Assembly: GCA_001466705.2 (NCBI GenBank)
Contig: LATX02000181.1
Location: 496,001 to 560,000, forward strand
Source of the DNA: Moniliophthora roreri
Taxonomy: Eukaryota > Basidiomycota > Agaricomycetes > Agaricales > Marasmiaceae
Length of the DNA: 64,000 nt
Direction of reading: 5' to 3'
Position numbers and translations under genes: made by a program
Shown here: positions 23,341 through 35,278 of the stretch, one piece after another
Layout: each line of letters begins with the position of its first letter
How positions within the stretch are numbered: the first letter of the stretch is position 1
The notes under the pieces: model-generated
Database searches by the model: none
What the model saw: the letters and a program-made list of their open reading frames with translations, nothing else
Told to the model about the DNA's origin: nothing

Positions 23341-24985
23341 CTACAACTCTCTCAATCTCAAGCTTGAAATTTCCACGAATTTTCCGGTTTTGAAGCTCTC
23401 ATTTGCCGCCAATCCGACTGCCAAAGCTTTCGCACCATCTCTTTCATCGGCACTCTGCTTCGATGCGTCACCGGTGTCCAAGGATTCACCTTCGAACGCA
23501 TCGTATATAAGTATCGAAGATAACCCCGAACATGAGAAGGAAAGGCTGCACCTTTTAGGGGACCAAATAGTACGTTCAGCATTCGTTTATCTCCTCCGCC
23601 ATGAGCACCGTGATCGACCTCAACTTCTAGTGTCCTCGGCTTCTCCCACAGAGGATGCAGCGTCACCTTCGTCTCACCTACATTAGGCAATGATCCAGTA
23701 CCGTGAATCAGGCCACTCATTCCATTCTCCTTGTTCACTTCGGTGGAAGGGAGTCGGTATTCGGATTCACAAACGTTGAGCTCAAGGCGGCCTCGGGAAC
23801 CGTTAAACATGACATGGTAACCTTCCCAGGGAGAATAGGCTGTGAGGTGATAGGTCATGACAGCACCAGTGCGGTACCGGACGAGCAACGACATGTCATC
23901 TTCGATGGTGATGGCGTTCTTTGAGTTGGATGCTGCGAAGACCTGGAAACGGATTAATTTCGTGGCATTTACTGAAGGAGAGGCGCACATTCTGGTCCCT
24001 GTGGTAACCGTCCTCCTGCTCAGCGTTGGCGTAGAGATCCACTAACGTTTCGTCGTCTTCCATTCTCAGTGAGAACGGGTCACTTTTCGCGGCCTCGCTA
24101 CCTCTTGCTCTTTCATAACTCTCCTTGACCCATCCATGCTTCCTGCCGTTCTCCTCTCCGTAAAACGCCAGTCTCCCCATACCCGCCACAGTGACCGGTG
24201 ACGAATCGAGCCACCAGTTAACGAGGTCAAAGTGGTGGCCAGACTTGTGCACCATCAAGCCTCCGGATGATGATTTGAGACGATGCCAACGCCGGAAATA
24301 GTCTGCACCATGGACGGTGTCCAGGAGCCATTCGAAGTGGACAGACAGGACTGAAACCGTGTCAGATTCCATTACACAAAAGCCTCTGTCATGGTGTACC
24401 TTCTCCGATCTTGCCTTCTGCTATCGTTCGCTTAACGAGCTCATGCACAGGATTGTATCTACGTATGCCAAGTAAGCTTCCGTGTTATTTCCGACAGTGA
24501 TAGGAGATTATTGACCGATAATTGAAGGTCACCGTCAAATGCCGCCCAGTGCGTTGAACAGTCTCAAGGATAGCACGACATTTCTCGACGTCGGTGGTCA
24601 TAGGCTTCTCGGTCAAGACTCTTACTGTGAAATGTGTAAGTCCTAGCTGAGTTGGTTCGAACAATCACTGACCACCAGCTTCTAATGCAGGAATGATGTA
24701 TAGATGATGTAAAGCATCTACGCAAGTTACCACGATAGTTTCCACCTTCTCGTTCTCCAGCATCTTTTTAAACTGCTCTGGTTGGTAGACTGGGACTGTC
24801 GGTGCGCCTAGCGAGACCAGGAGACTATTATAGTATTTCGCCCGTATCGAGTTTGGCTCGCAGATCGCAACCACAGAACTGGAAGGCCTCTCCACGATTC
24901 CGCGGACGAACATGGCTGCACGACTTCCGGTGCCTACGATGGCTACGCGTCCTCCAAGTGGCTTGTCTAGTGTCGAAGCGGACAT
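23341..24985 (-). CDS. Gfo/Idh/MocA-family NAD(P)-dependent dehydrogenase
   Basis: This is a sugar- or inositol-type oxidoreductase. The start MSASTLDKPLGGRVAIVGTG at 24985 leads into the Rossmann GTGSRAAMFVRGI motif. Downstream are VAICEPNSIRAKYY, VETIVVTCVDALHHLYI and, in the next exon, VLTEKPMTTDVEKC, the EKP motif that carries the family's structural/catalytic Lys. Then come RYNPVHELVKRTIAEGKIG, the MVHKSGHHFDLVNWWL block with the catalytic-type HxxDL arrangement, and the C-terminal sheet domain. The final splice, LNVLFG joined to ESLDTGDASKQSADERDG over intron ~23495-23565, gives AKALAVGLAANESFKTGKFVEI and ends SSLRLREL-stop at 23341. Skipping that intron yields an unrelated tail. The substrate is not predictable. 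It is divergent from a transporter, suggesting a shared catabolic role. Confidence 0.85.
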
Positions 24986-25923
24986 CGTTGCGGCAAAATT
25001 CTGAATGTGGCGGATGGTACTAGGAAGGGAAGGAAGACGAAACTCTGTAAGGATACCATCTTCAAATAGACGCTGTCTTCCCGTATATTCATGCCAGAAC
25101 CGGGCCGGTTAGAGCAAAATCAGTCTCGTGGTCGTGTAAGTTTTTCAGGTAACACGGATTGGATGATCCGTCGTCATCCGAACGATCTCTTCGACGAGCA
25201 CCAACCGACGGATGGCATCCCATGGCATCTGACTATCCGACGATGAACGCCAAATGAATCACGTGTTGCAGGCGATTGTCGTTGGGCTTTGTTAGATCGA
25301 CCGGAGTCGTGCTCGGGGCTTTCTGTGGACATCTCTTCGACGTTTATAACGGTGGTGGGTGGTATACCAGCCGTTATCTGTCTATGGACTAACTTTTTGA
25401 CTTGTATTTTAGCTGTTTTGCATACAAATATGAAGTTGTGCCGACTAAAAACACCGAACAGATATAACGGCCAGATACTTGGATCAATATCCCACATCTG
25501 AGAGCCCTGTCTCTTCTCCCTCCCCCCGAGTGGCTCTAAACATCATATTCTCAACATGACATCTCATTTTGAAGGCTTGTAGGGTGGCTTGAGACCTGCT
25601 GATTAGATTGAAGGTGAAGAAGAGGAAGCAAAAATTTCATTGTGAAGCGCTGGCTTAGTGCTTAGCGCCGGGTTATCGGGCCATCCGCCGATGCGGATTG
25701 TTCTCTCAACCACCACCATCCGAACGGATGAATCGGTCTCCAGATCCACTGGGAGCCCTACAGGTAACACAGCCACGAAACGGAAGTTGATGGCTTCCCA
25801 TGACCTCTGTGCGGACCGTTGAGGTGTTTAGCGCGGTCAGGGGTGGTCAGAAGACTCCTAGTCGCGTCGGAAACCCATACAAAAGGCGCAACATGATTCT
25901 CTCTTGACGGGGCCCCGCGCAAG
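24986..25923. promoter_or_regulatory. Divergent promoter between dehydrogenase and MFS permease
   Basis: This 0.94-kb divergent spacer is rich in CGG/CCG half-sites: ATCCGTCGTCATCCGAACG near 25168, CCATCCGCCGATGCGG near 25681-25696 and CCATCCGAACGGATG near 25718. Zn2Cys6 activators of fungi bind CGG-type repeats, so co-regulation of both genes is plausible. This is an inference from motif density only. No gene is supported inside. Confidence 0.35.
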
Positions 25924-28087
25924 ATGCCTTCTCGAGAACCGTCGTTCGACTCCAACATCAAGGCTACGGAATCCCGTATCGAAGACGCCGTTCTTTCGAT
26001 TGGACCGGCGGCCTCGTACGCGAAAAGAGGTGATGCCGCGCTCGATATCATTGGGGAAAGCAAGGAACGTCGAGAAATAACTGAAGAGGAGGACAAGAGG
26101 GTTCTGAGGAAGATCGACGTCTGGCTGATGCCTGTCATTTTGTTGGTCTATTTCCTGCAACAACTGGATAAATCTTCACTCTCCTACACATCTGTCTTTG
26201 GCATAGTCCAGGAAACAGGTACGTCACTAAATTCGAATCTGTTCTTTCATAACTGATTCTTGGATGTCGACAGGTTTGGTAGGGCGACAGTACAGCTGGT
26301 TATCAAGCATAGTCTATCTTGCGCAACTTGTGTGCCAACCGCTGTCATCATACTTGCTTGTCAGGCTCCCCATTGCGAAATATCGTGTGTACCTTGTCTT
26401 ATTTTCAACCGGGCCCTGCTGATTGTACATCATGTCAGTTTTCGTGAATGTGTTCATGTGGGGAGCCGTCGTGGCTTGTACGGCGGCAGCTCATGAATTC
26501 AAGGGTCTAATAACAGCACGATTCTTTTTGGGCGTGTTCGAAGCATCTGTCGCTCCCGCGTTCATCACTATCACCCAAATGGTACTAGTTTCCTTGATGG
26601 GGTCAATCGTCACAATCACTACTGACTGCTGAATAGTGGTGGCGTCGCCGTGAACAAACGATTCGTTTGGCAGCATGGATGGCTAGTGCGTAACACTTCA
26701 GATTATACTGCAGAACGGGGTGAGTGAATTGTTTTTTACAGTGAATGGAGGAACGGGCATGATCGGTTCATTGCTCTCGTGGGGATTAGGACATATCAAA
26801 GGCTCTTTACATCCATATCAGGTGAGCTTGTAAATGATCCACTTACGTTCCGCTAGTTGAATACCGCCTCTTTCCAGACGATATTTCTGTTCATCGGTTG
26901 TTTTACTGTGGGATGCTCTCCAATTGTATAGTATGCGTTAGGCCGCCGAAGAAAATATGACAGCTGATATGAATTGTAAAGTTTCGTCTTGCCAGATTCA
27001 CCGACAACCGCCCGGTTCCTCACCCCTGATGAAAGGATCATCGCGCTGGAGCGAATACGGGCCAATAACCAGGTGCTTGAGGGTTTGAGTTCTTGTATCA
27101 TTTTCAGTACTGAGCTGCGTTATAGGGCACGGAGAGCAAATTATGGAAATGGGACCAAGTTTGGGAACTGCTCCTCGATCTGAAGACCTACCTCTGGTTC
27201 CTGCTTCTCTTTGTATGCTGCGTACCGTCGGGTGGCATCGGGGCCTTTGGACCCCTCATCATTCAGGGCTTTGGGTTCAATCAATTTAACACCATCCTCT
27301 TCAACATTCCATTCTCGTTCTTCCAGATCATCATTACCCTTCTCGCTGCCCTGATCTCGACGAAAATCAAATTGAAATGGCCTGTCATTGTTGGGCTTTC
27401 TATACCACCAATTGCTGGAGTAGTAGCTTTGTTAAGGATGGGAAGAGGCCCGGAACATAGAGGAGCTCTGCTGGCTTGTTACTACGTCGTACGTCTCTCG
27501 TTTTCGTTTCAGGCTATATCAAAATGGTCTAACATTACATCAGCTATCCTTTTTCACCGGCCTCCAACCAATGTTATACAGCTGGAGCTCGCAGAACACC
27601 GCTGGACACACCAAAAAGCTTTGTACAACGGGAGTGGTCTTTGTTGCTCAATGTGCTGGTAACGTCAGTTGCCACATTTTGGTCATCTGCCGTGTGAGGT
27701 CATTCATGATAATTGCAGATTGTCGGTCCTCTACTTTATAGGACGGAAGACAAGCCTTACTATACTGAAGGACTCGTTGCCAAGTAAGTGTCCACTACTT
27801 TTTCGAAGGGCTACTCTTAACATTTGTGTCGCAGCCTTATTTGCTGGGTTGCCCTCGCGGTACTTACCATAATCACGGCCGCTTATCTAGCGTATCTCAA
27901 CAAGAAAAAAGAAGCCACGAGAAGAAGACTAGGAAAAGCCGGAAAGGTCGTCGATAGATCTCTGGAAGTTTACAAGGCTCGCATCGATAACAAGCAGGAA
28001 GGGTCGGAGGAAGGTGAAGCGATAAATGACAAGGCTTTTGACGACTTGACCGATCGGGTCAATGACGATTTCATTTACGTCTTGTAA
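25924..28087 (+). CDS. MFS transporter, anion:cation symporter (DAL5-like) family
   Basis: This proton-coupled permease of the plasma membrane has an acidic cytoplasmic N-terminus (MPSREPSFDSNIKATESR). The hallmark TM1 entry KIDVWLMPVILLVYFLQQLDKS-type segment is followed by SLSYTSVFGI. Next are GRQYSWLSSIVYLAQLV, FVNVFMWGAVVACTAAAHEF with LITARFFLGVFEASVAPAFI (TM4-5 signature), and WWRRREQ. The second half has LKTYLWFLLLFVCCVPSGGI, FGPLIIQGFGFNQFNTILFN, IPFSFFQIIITLLAALISTK, VVFVAQCAGN-IVGPLLYRTEDKPYYTEG and a final helix LICWVALAVLTIITAAYLAYL. The charged tail ends DDFIYVL-stop. At least ten exons are seen. The family includes allantoate, nicotinate, pantothenate and siderophore-type carriers; the substrate is unknown. 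It is divergent from the Gfo/Idh/MocA gene. Confidence 0.85.
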
Positions 28088-28300
28088 TGAAATCCAACGA
28101 CGACCAAAGTACTATCTACGCCTTAATGCAATATATTCACATCACCAATGATTTCTGTGGTTCTGCCGCAATTTATCGGGCTAGACTTGGTCCTATTACG
28201 ATGGCAGGCATGTCTCGTGAGGTAACAAGGTATGAAATAACTATAATATACAGGACGTCGTGATAGAATTCAGTAATAAATATGTGGTATATGTGGTACT

Positions 28301-30536
28301 TCATGGTTCCTGGACAGCAGTAACGTATAATGGCATCTTCCCGCCTTCCCCGTTGACAAAGGGTTGTAAAGTTGGGGAGGGGTATGCCTCAATTTCCGCC
28401 GGTGTATTCCCAAACTCGAAGGAGCGAACCAAAAGTCCGACAATGACTTTGGTCTCTAAGAGAGCTTCGAGGAAATAAAGTTAGCTTATATATAATAGGT
28501 AATAACCAAGCTACTTACCGAGACGCCACCCAATACAACTACGCGGACCGTCACAGAAAGAAGTGATATTGACCCATGGTCCATGTGGCGCATCCGAAGA
28601 TGAAGGAACACGAGTCGGATCGAACCAACGCTCAGGACGGAATTCAGTAGCATCTGGACCCCATGTTTGCGCATCGACATTTGGACCGATGAAAGGGATG
28701 TGGAAGACCTACTCACAACGATTCTTGAGTGCTGATGCTAAGATAAAGAAGCTCGAAACGAACCTGGCCGGCTTTGATTGGTATCGAGGTTAGAACCTCT
28801 CCGTCTGAGGTTATGATGGGCCGACTCAGTGGAATAACATCGTCTTGAAGGGCAACTCGGTCTGTTCGAGATATGGGCGGATGGAGTCGAAGTCTGTGAA
28901 ACGTCAGTAGTTTCCCTAAAATGGTTATGCGAAGACTTACCCTTCGCGGACTACCGCGTCCAAGTAGGGTAGAGAGAGGATTGTGTCGTGATCAAGCCTT
29001 CCAGTGGCTTGCATCTCCTGTCGTAGCTTATCCTGAGCCTCAGGATTCCGTGCTAGTCGGAGGAGTGTGAAAGATACAGTGACAGCTGTTGGGACTTGCC
29101 ATTAGCGCTAACAACGAATCCGGCTATTCAACTAGAAATCTCACATGTTGTCTCGTGTCCAGCCATGCTGTTGGAATAGGAGTGTAAATTAAGGGCGAAT
29201 AACAGCAACAGATTCTCACATTATAGTTGACATCTATAATGCAAGAGCGGCTGTTTAGATATACCGGAATTCGGGAACTAGGTGACACTTACATTCTCCA
29301 GGATCTCCATTTTTGACAAGCGATCCCTGACCCCAATTTTTTGGCTCTCTGCTGCCAACAAGGATAATATATCTTTGCCTTGAGATATTCCTCTGTTTGC
29401 CTGGAAGATTTCATTCCCTATTCTGATGGATATTTGCTTTGCTGCGCCATCCGTATGCAATGCTGGTATGGGGATTTTGGTAATCCAGGGCAAGAGATTG
29501 ATAAGAATAGGTGCGAAGAAGCCACCGAACGTGTGCGCGAGGTTCACGTCTTGTTTCCAAGATTCTGCCATTTTCCTCGCTTCCGGAGTCTCGCCAGCCC
29601 CAAAATCGAAACCGAACGCGACGCGACCGATCATATCAAGGCTAGTACAAAGATAGTAAGAAACGCTAAATGGCAAAGTGTAATTGACGCACGAGCACGT
29701 GGAAATCATGGGAATAATGTTTACAACAGGTTTTGCTTGTTTCTCCGCAGCGATTCTGGCATGAAGACGGCCGACTAACTACAGGATCCTTTAGCTTCTT
29801 TCTGTGTAAGAACTTGAATGTAACGCGTACAATCTCAGCGCATTTGAAAATGTCGTCTGACATTCCCCTAGTAGAGTTTGTTCTTCACGAATGTCAGCGA
29901 TGCTATGAGCAGAAGACGTGGAACAGACGTACGTGAAGGCCGGTGAGAGAAGCCTGCGCTGATATTTGTGTTCATCTCCTTCCGCCCAGGCAAGTCCTCT
30001 CCCGAGTAGCTTCGCGAAAAGTGGTCGATGTGCAGGTGCTTTCACTGAAAGACACGAGATGAAAATACGTTGAGTGTGGCGTTCATGTAGCAGGTGGTAG
30101 ACGTACCGTAAACGTACGCGTTCTGAAAGATGTGGTGAACGGCAGCATTATCCAATACGGCGATCTGATTCTCCTCAGTAAGAAACCGATGTAGTAAGGA
30201 AATAATTGATGAACACACGGCATCTGGTTGGAATAATGCAGACTTGAGACGATACATCGTGCCCAGTCTAAAAGCCCATGACAGGTATCTATCACAGACT
30301 TGATATTTGAAGATTCGGAACTCATGACCCCATAACCAACTAGATTCGTTGGCTGGCTGAAATACGACAAGTGCGGAAATTAGCCAAGGTTATTCACTAC
30401 TCCTAGAGGAAATGCGACTCACCGCTATTGGTAACTTGTACGCTCCCGAGCCCCTAGACGCAACTACTCTGGATACCCACCCGTAAAGGATCGCGAAGCA
30501 GATCCATGAGGTGAATAGCCAGACCACCGTCATCAT
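28301..30536 (-). CDS. Cytochrome P450 monooxygenase (copy A)
   Basis: A membrane-anchored haem monooxygenase. The N-terminal anchor MTVVWLFTSWICFAILYGWV starts at 30533-30536 (two adjacent ATGs). Then come SSWLWGHEFRIFKYQ, LGTMYRLKSALFQPDA, HHIFQNAYVYG and the conserved GRGLAWAEGDEHKYQRRLL with SPAFT. The I-helix assembles over an intron as MAGHETTSVTVSFTLLRLA. The haem-binding loop NITSFCDGPRSCIGWRL carries the axial Cys. The C-terminus is SPTLQPFVNGEGGKMPLYV and ends VQEP-stop. More than a dozen exons are seen. It shares exon structure and many motifs with copy B at 38522-40703, so they are paralogues. I could not assign a CYP family. The substrate is unknown. Confidence 0.85.
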
Positions 30537-31361
30537 CGTCAAGGAATGTGAGGAGGGTGATGAGGACTAGGACCACGGATTCCGGGTGCTTTTTAACAGT
30601 AACATAAGCATCGACCTCTTCTGTTATTTCTGTGTTCGATTATGATGTTCTAGAAAAGCTGCTTTTCCAGTTAAGGATAAAATGAGCCCATAATCAGTTT
30701 CGTGACATCAGGACTACTCACAACTTTACAAGCGGACAACCTTTTTTGACATGGTTGACGGTGCCTCCCAGTTGTCATTCCGGCAGACAACGACGAGTCT
30801 ATTGAGTGGGTCCAAGGAAAGTCTAAACGGGTTTTGAGAAGAATGTTGTGCGCTGATGATGATAGGTGCCGCCGATAAAACTTGGGTCCACAGCTGTCAG
30901 TTGGTGGGAGTATTCTTCGAAGTCTCGCGACGAACCGACGTCAACGGGTCCGGAGCGCTGCGCAGTTGAGCCGAATTCAGAGATTAATGCTTGTAACCTG
31001 GGGGGGCTGAAGCAGGACAAGAACTGATTCTGCTACGCGCCAAAATTCTTTGTACTAGTAGTGGTTAGTGTTAGGAGGTCGTTGTCACCTTGCCAAATGA
31101 AGCAGGGCTTTCCGGTGGCTGTGTCATTTTCGCGTAACCTAGTTCTTGCTGGACTGTCACACTTTTACGTTGCTCCTACCTCCCCCATGGACTGTTCTAC
31201 CAATCATAGGCACCGATTCCCAAAAAACTGGCTTCACAGAAGTGACATTAGTAGCCGACATCAATGAATAATATGTCAAGACCGAGCAAAGGTATTTAAT
31301 ACAAAAGATCACCCTCGGGATCGCCTCGACACCACTCTTTTTTCTCCATTCTCGAGCCAGC
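30537..31361. other. Divergent spacer, P450 copy A and seven-helix protein 1
   Basis: About 0.8 kb that should hold both promoters. Short open frames here lack codon or homology support. No gene is called. Confidence 0.4.
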
Positions 31362-32930
31362 ATGGCCCTAGACTGGAAGTCCCCGGCGGCATTAACTCGT
31401 GATGCCGGTGAGTCTACACGAATAATTCATCCCATCTCGAAGATGCTGAATCCCAAGTCTAGCTGCCTTTGGGAAATTTATGCACGTCTTGTTCGGGCTT
31501 TATGCTTGGGAATGGTTTACATCTCTAGGTAAGCTATGGGTGCTATTTCACTATCTGTCCTACACTCCACACCTCCAGCAACCGCTGATGATTCATATCA
31601 TTAGACTTCGATTGGGAGCTCCTTCGAGGTAAAAGGAGATTCAGATGGCCGCTGGTGAGCACAAAGACTATGCCAATTGCTGCCCGAACGAATGTTGTGG
31701 ATAGATATTCTACCTCCTGGGAAGATATTGCTTGCTTATCGCTCTGGCTGCGACGTGAGTTGGATGCGCTACTTCACCATATTTCAAATTGATCAACTGC
31801 TCACAGCGTCGCTTCCCTCAATCTAACAAAGTGATTTTTTAGTATCTCATGCTCTCGCATAGCGTTTAATAAGGAAGTCGACTTCTAGACCCGTGGATTG
31901 CACTTCACTATATCTATTGATACAAATCATGGGAGGAATGTCAATCGCACTTGCCAGTGGCAATCTAGCAATACGCACGTCAGTCTCCGGCCTCCTCTTT
32001 CTTGAGAGAAACCATTGACACGTCGATTTTTATCATTCAGCATCGCGCTATGGAGGGGCTACAAGTTTGTCATCTTTACCATCATAGCCATGATGCTTGC
32101 ACACTGGGGGCTTGTATTCCGTATCTCTGTTCTCATCTCGGCGTCGTGGGTCGACGACCAGGGCTGCGTCATCGTCAATAACATGGCAGGGTTAATCAGA
32201 GTCACCTACGGTTACACTATGGGCTTTGACTTTGCCATCTTGTGTATATCGGCATACAAGCTCGGGACTGCGCCTGGGAAGAGGAGTGAACTTGTACAAC
32301 TACTATGGTATGATGGTTTAATCTATTTTGTCGTCGCGTGGGTATTCTATCCCCTCAACCTTGTCCGTTTGACTCATCCTTTCTCTCCAGGTTCCTTGCA
32401 AATATGATAGCTTTGGTATATCCGTTTCAATTTCGAAAATGGCTCTGGCTCTGACTGCTTCCAGATATTCGCCATTCTCGACTTGAATCCTGTTATGTCT
32501 GTTATTGCAAATGTACCCGCAACAACCATCTCCATGGTGAGTAATTCGAGTAATTTTAAGAGCCTCTGTATGTTGATCGGGAGCTGTTAGATTGCAGCCT
32601 GTCGAGCAGTCCGCCGACTCAGTCTTTTCGTCTATGGTGACATGGACAATACGTGAGTCCTGTTTGTCTGCGATGGGTTGCTAGCTCCTGAACCTCTTGG
32701 CTGTAGATACAAATCCAGCATGTTTAACACGTCTGTCCAAATTGCAGCACCACGCCCGCCTACTACCAACAACCTCGTCATTCAGGTATGAGCCGCATTT
32801 CCGAGGTGGTCTCCTGGCTAATCTCTTCATGCTTTAGATGGACGTTATTTCAAAGAGCGAATATGACGACGTCTCGACCAGTCCGAGTTCGAACCACGTG
32901 GATAAAAGACGTGAAATATCTTCAGCCTGA
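31362..32930 (+). CDS. Agaricomycete seven-helix membrane protein, copy 1
   Basis: The start MALDWKSPAALTRDA at 31362 is followed across an intron by FGKFMHVLFGLYAWEWFTSL and DFDWELLRGKRRFRWPL. Six to seven predicted helices follow: FYLLGRYCLLIALA, LYLLIQIMGGMSIALASGNL, FVIFTIIAMMLAHWGLVF, IRVTYGYTMGFDFAILCISA, LLWYDGLIYFVVA and FLANMIALIFAILDLN. The loop NPVMSVIANVPATTISMIAACRAV is strongly conserved with copy 2. The hydrophilic tail ends NLVIQMDVISKSEYDD...KRREISSA-stop. The family is mushroom-type and uncharacterised, resembling DUF6533-style seven-helix proteins in layout. It may be a receptor-like or sensor protein, but no function is shown. About nine exons are seen. Confidence 0.75.
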
Positions 32931-33748
32931 AGGGATGCCTCGCAATACTTATATCAGCTCAAGAAGGATCACGGCATCAACAGGATGTCGGCTTATTGGA
33001 GAAGGTATTTGTTGTATTCTGAATCAAATTATCTATACCCTTGGGTTTACGTATCCCAAAGACACGGAGAAAAAGGGAATCTGTATTTCAAACATCATTG
33101 AGTAATAATATCATCCCACAAAACTCACCACAAGGTCGTGTTCCCAGGTAACTTGCAACGTCCTCAGGGTCCCTGGCAATGAAGCCCAGGCGCCGAGTGC
33201 TGAGTTACCAGGGCAGACTTGGGGCCGGTTGGGGCCGGTTAGGGCCTGGCCCTTGCTTTAGCGAGTTCACCGTGCATGGGGACACACAAGGAACCAGGTT
33301 GGCACCGCAACTCGAACAACGCCGGCCCCCAGAATGAACTTCTTCCCGCCATTCCAAACGCTGCAATGGAAAATATGGTTACTCAGACCCATATAACTGC
33401 TTGGGAGCTTTAAAAGTCCTTGACCTGCTCTCAGGCCAAGTAGATCAGAGCGTACATATGGACCCACACCCGTAGTTCCGAACGGAGCGGGTCAAATCTG
33501 ATGATCGAATATGCGCCTGATGCTCCCGACCCTCAACGTTTCCTTTGTCAACATGTATCCCCGCTTCCCCCGTCATAACGAACTCGTACTGAGCGCTCCG
33601 TATTCCGGGCGAAACACGAAGACTCCATACTCGCAAAAGCGCTTTACATTGTCTCCGAGATCGAGATTTCCTTGTTTCAAGATGAATTTCTACCTCCGAG
33701 TTTTACCTTTCTCTCTTGTCTTCTCTTCATTACTTGTCTCTTATTGCG
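32931..33748. other. Spacer between the two seven-helix genes
   Basis: About 0.8 kb with a GC-rich centre that includes a short direct decamer repeat at 33221-33240. No gene recognised. Confidence 0.4.
33221..33240. repeat. Two perfect copies of decamer GGGGCCGGTT
   Basis: GGGGCCGGTT occurs twice in tandem, directly followed by AGGGCCTGGCCC. It is a small local repeat in the spacer, without known function. Confidence 0.7.
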
Positions 33749-35194
33749 ATGGTCGACTGGCACTCCGAGGAAGTGTTGCTGCGTAATGCGGGTGAGCACC
33801 TTCAAGTATAACGTATGAAGTGATTTACTTGACACTGTATAGCGACTTTCACAAACTTCATGCACTCCTTATTCGGTGTCTACTTGTGGGAATTCTTTAA
33901 CTCAGTAAAATTCGATTGGGAGATCTTGTCGGGGAGGAGGATGTTCAAGTGGCCAATGGTGAACACAGAATCCCCAGTCATGGTGCTTTATTGATCCCGT
34001 CCCGTCCCGTCCCTCACAGATTTTTTACCTCCTCTGTCGATATACAATGATGATGAGTTTGATCACAATGTATGTTTTCGATTATCATTCGAAAATATCG
34101 CGACTCACCAACGACGAAGGATGATTTACATGAGCGAATCTTTAAGGTACCGTGGTTCAAACTGACTCCATGCCAGAGACTCCCACTTACTACTACTCAC
34201 CTCAGTGCGGCAAACTGTGTGCCACTCTCTCAGGTTTCCCAGGTAGCTGGGTGCGTCACTATAGCCCTGGCTTCGATGAATCTTGCACTGCGAACGTTAG
34301 TACCCAGTAGCAAATCCACAACATCAGAGACTCACATCCGGTTTTCACTCCCAGGGTCGCTTTATGGAGAGAAAACTTGATGGTCATTTCCACATTGATT
34401 GCTGCTATTCTTGGGCATTGGGGTCTTGCTCTTTTCATAGGGACTTTGTCTCGAGCCCATTGGAATAGCGATAATAATGCATGCGAAATCACGAATGACA
34501 GGCCGCTCTATATTGTCGGCTTGTACTCTTATACTATGATATTCGACTTTGGAGTTCTATGTCTGACAGGGTACAAGCTCAATTTTGGGCGCGGGCCTTT
34601 TCAAGGGAGTGCCCTCGTGCAGTTGTTGACGTTGGATGGACTGCTCTATTTCTTGATTGCGTGAGTCGTGAACGGCTGTCCGCAAGTCATTTTTGGTGCT
34701 CACGAGTTCTTCAAGATTCCTTGCAAACGCGGTGGCTGTCGTATTCTCTGCATTGAATCTCAATCCGATCATGTCCGTCATTGCCAACGTTCCCGCCACG
34801 ATGATAGCCACTGTTCGTAGTTCTTCAGTATTCAGTAGAATGTCGCTAACCAGTCTACCCTTCAGATCGTTTCCTGCCGTTCTTTCCGCCGTTTGAATAT
34901 ACTGGCAAACCAAGATACCGAACTGTTTATGAAGTGAGTACTTGTAGTAGAATTCATCCAGTGTCTTGAACGTTCACAGGCCGGCGATACCATTCTCAAC
35001 TAAAGGCTTCCGGAGAGAAAGTGAGCGTCTCAATGACTTGCGAATTCAAGTACGTCATCTAAGATCCAGTTCTTCACGGGCCATGTATTGACCAGTCGTC
35101 TCAGATGGATGTCGTTACTCAAACGATAAACGACATTGATGAACCTGCAGTCCCACCACCAGTAAAAGCAGCTGTATCCCCGCGCAATGAGTAG
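33749..35194 (+). CDS. Agaricomycete seven-helix membrane protein, copy 2
   Basis: This is a tandem paralogue of the gene at 31362. The start MVDWHSEEVLLRNA at 33749 parallels MALDWKSPAALTRDA. Then come FTNFMHSLFGVYLWEFFNSV, KFDWEILSGRRMFKWPM and IFYLLCRYTMMMSLI. Next are AANCVPLSQVSQVAGCVTI with ALASMNLALRT, VISTLIAAILGHWGLALFIG, IVGLYSYTMIFDFGVLCLTG, LLTLDGLLYFLIA and FLANAVAVVFSALNLN. The NPIMSVIANVPATMIATIVSCRS loop matches copy 1. The tail splices as LNDLRIQ-MDVVTQTINDIDEPA and ends AAVSPRNE-stop, with the same splice position before MDV as copy 1. All inspected exons stay in frame. Function is unknown. Confidence 0.75.
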
Positions 35195-35278
35195 ATGCAC
35201 ATTCCTTAATCCCACATTCCTTCACGTAGATGATACATACATACTAACCAGGCGTACATAAGTAATCAAAGCTTCAGA

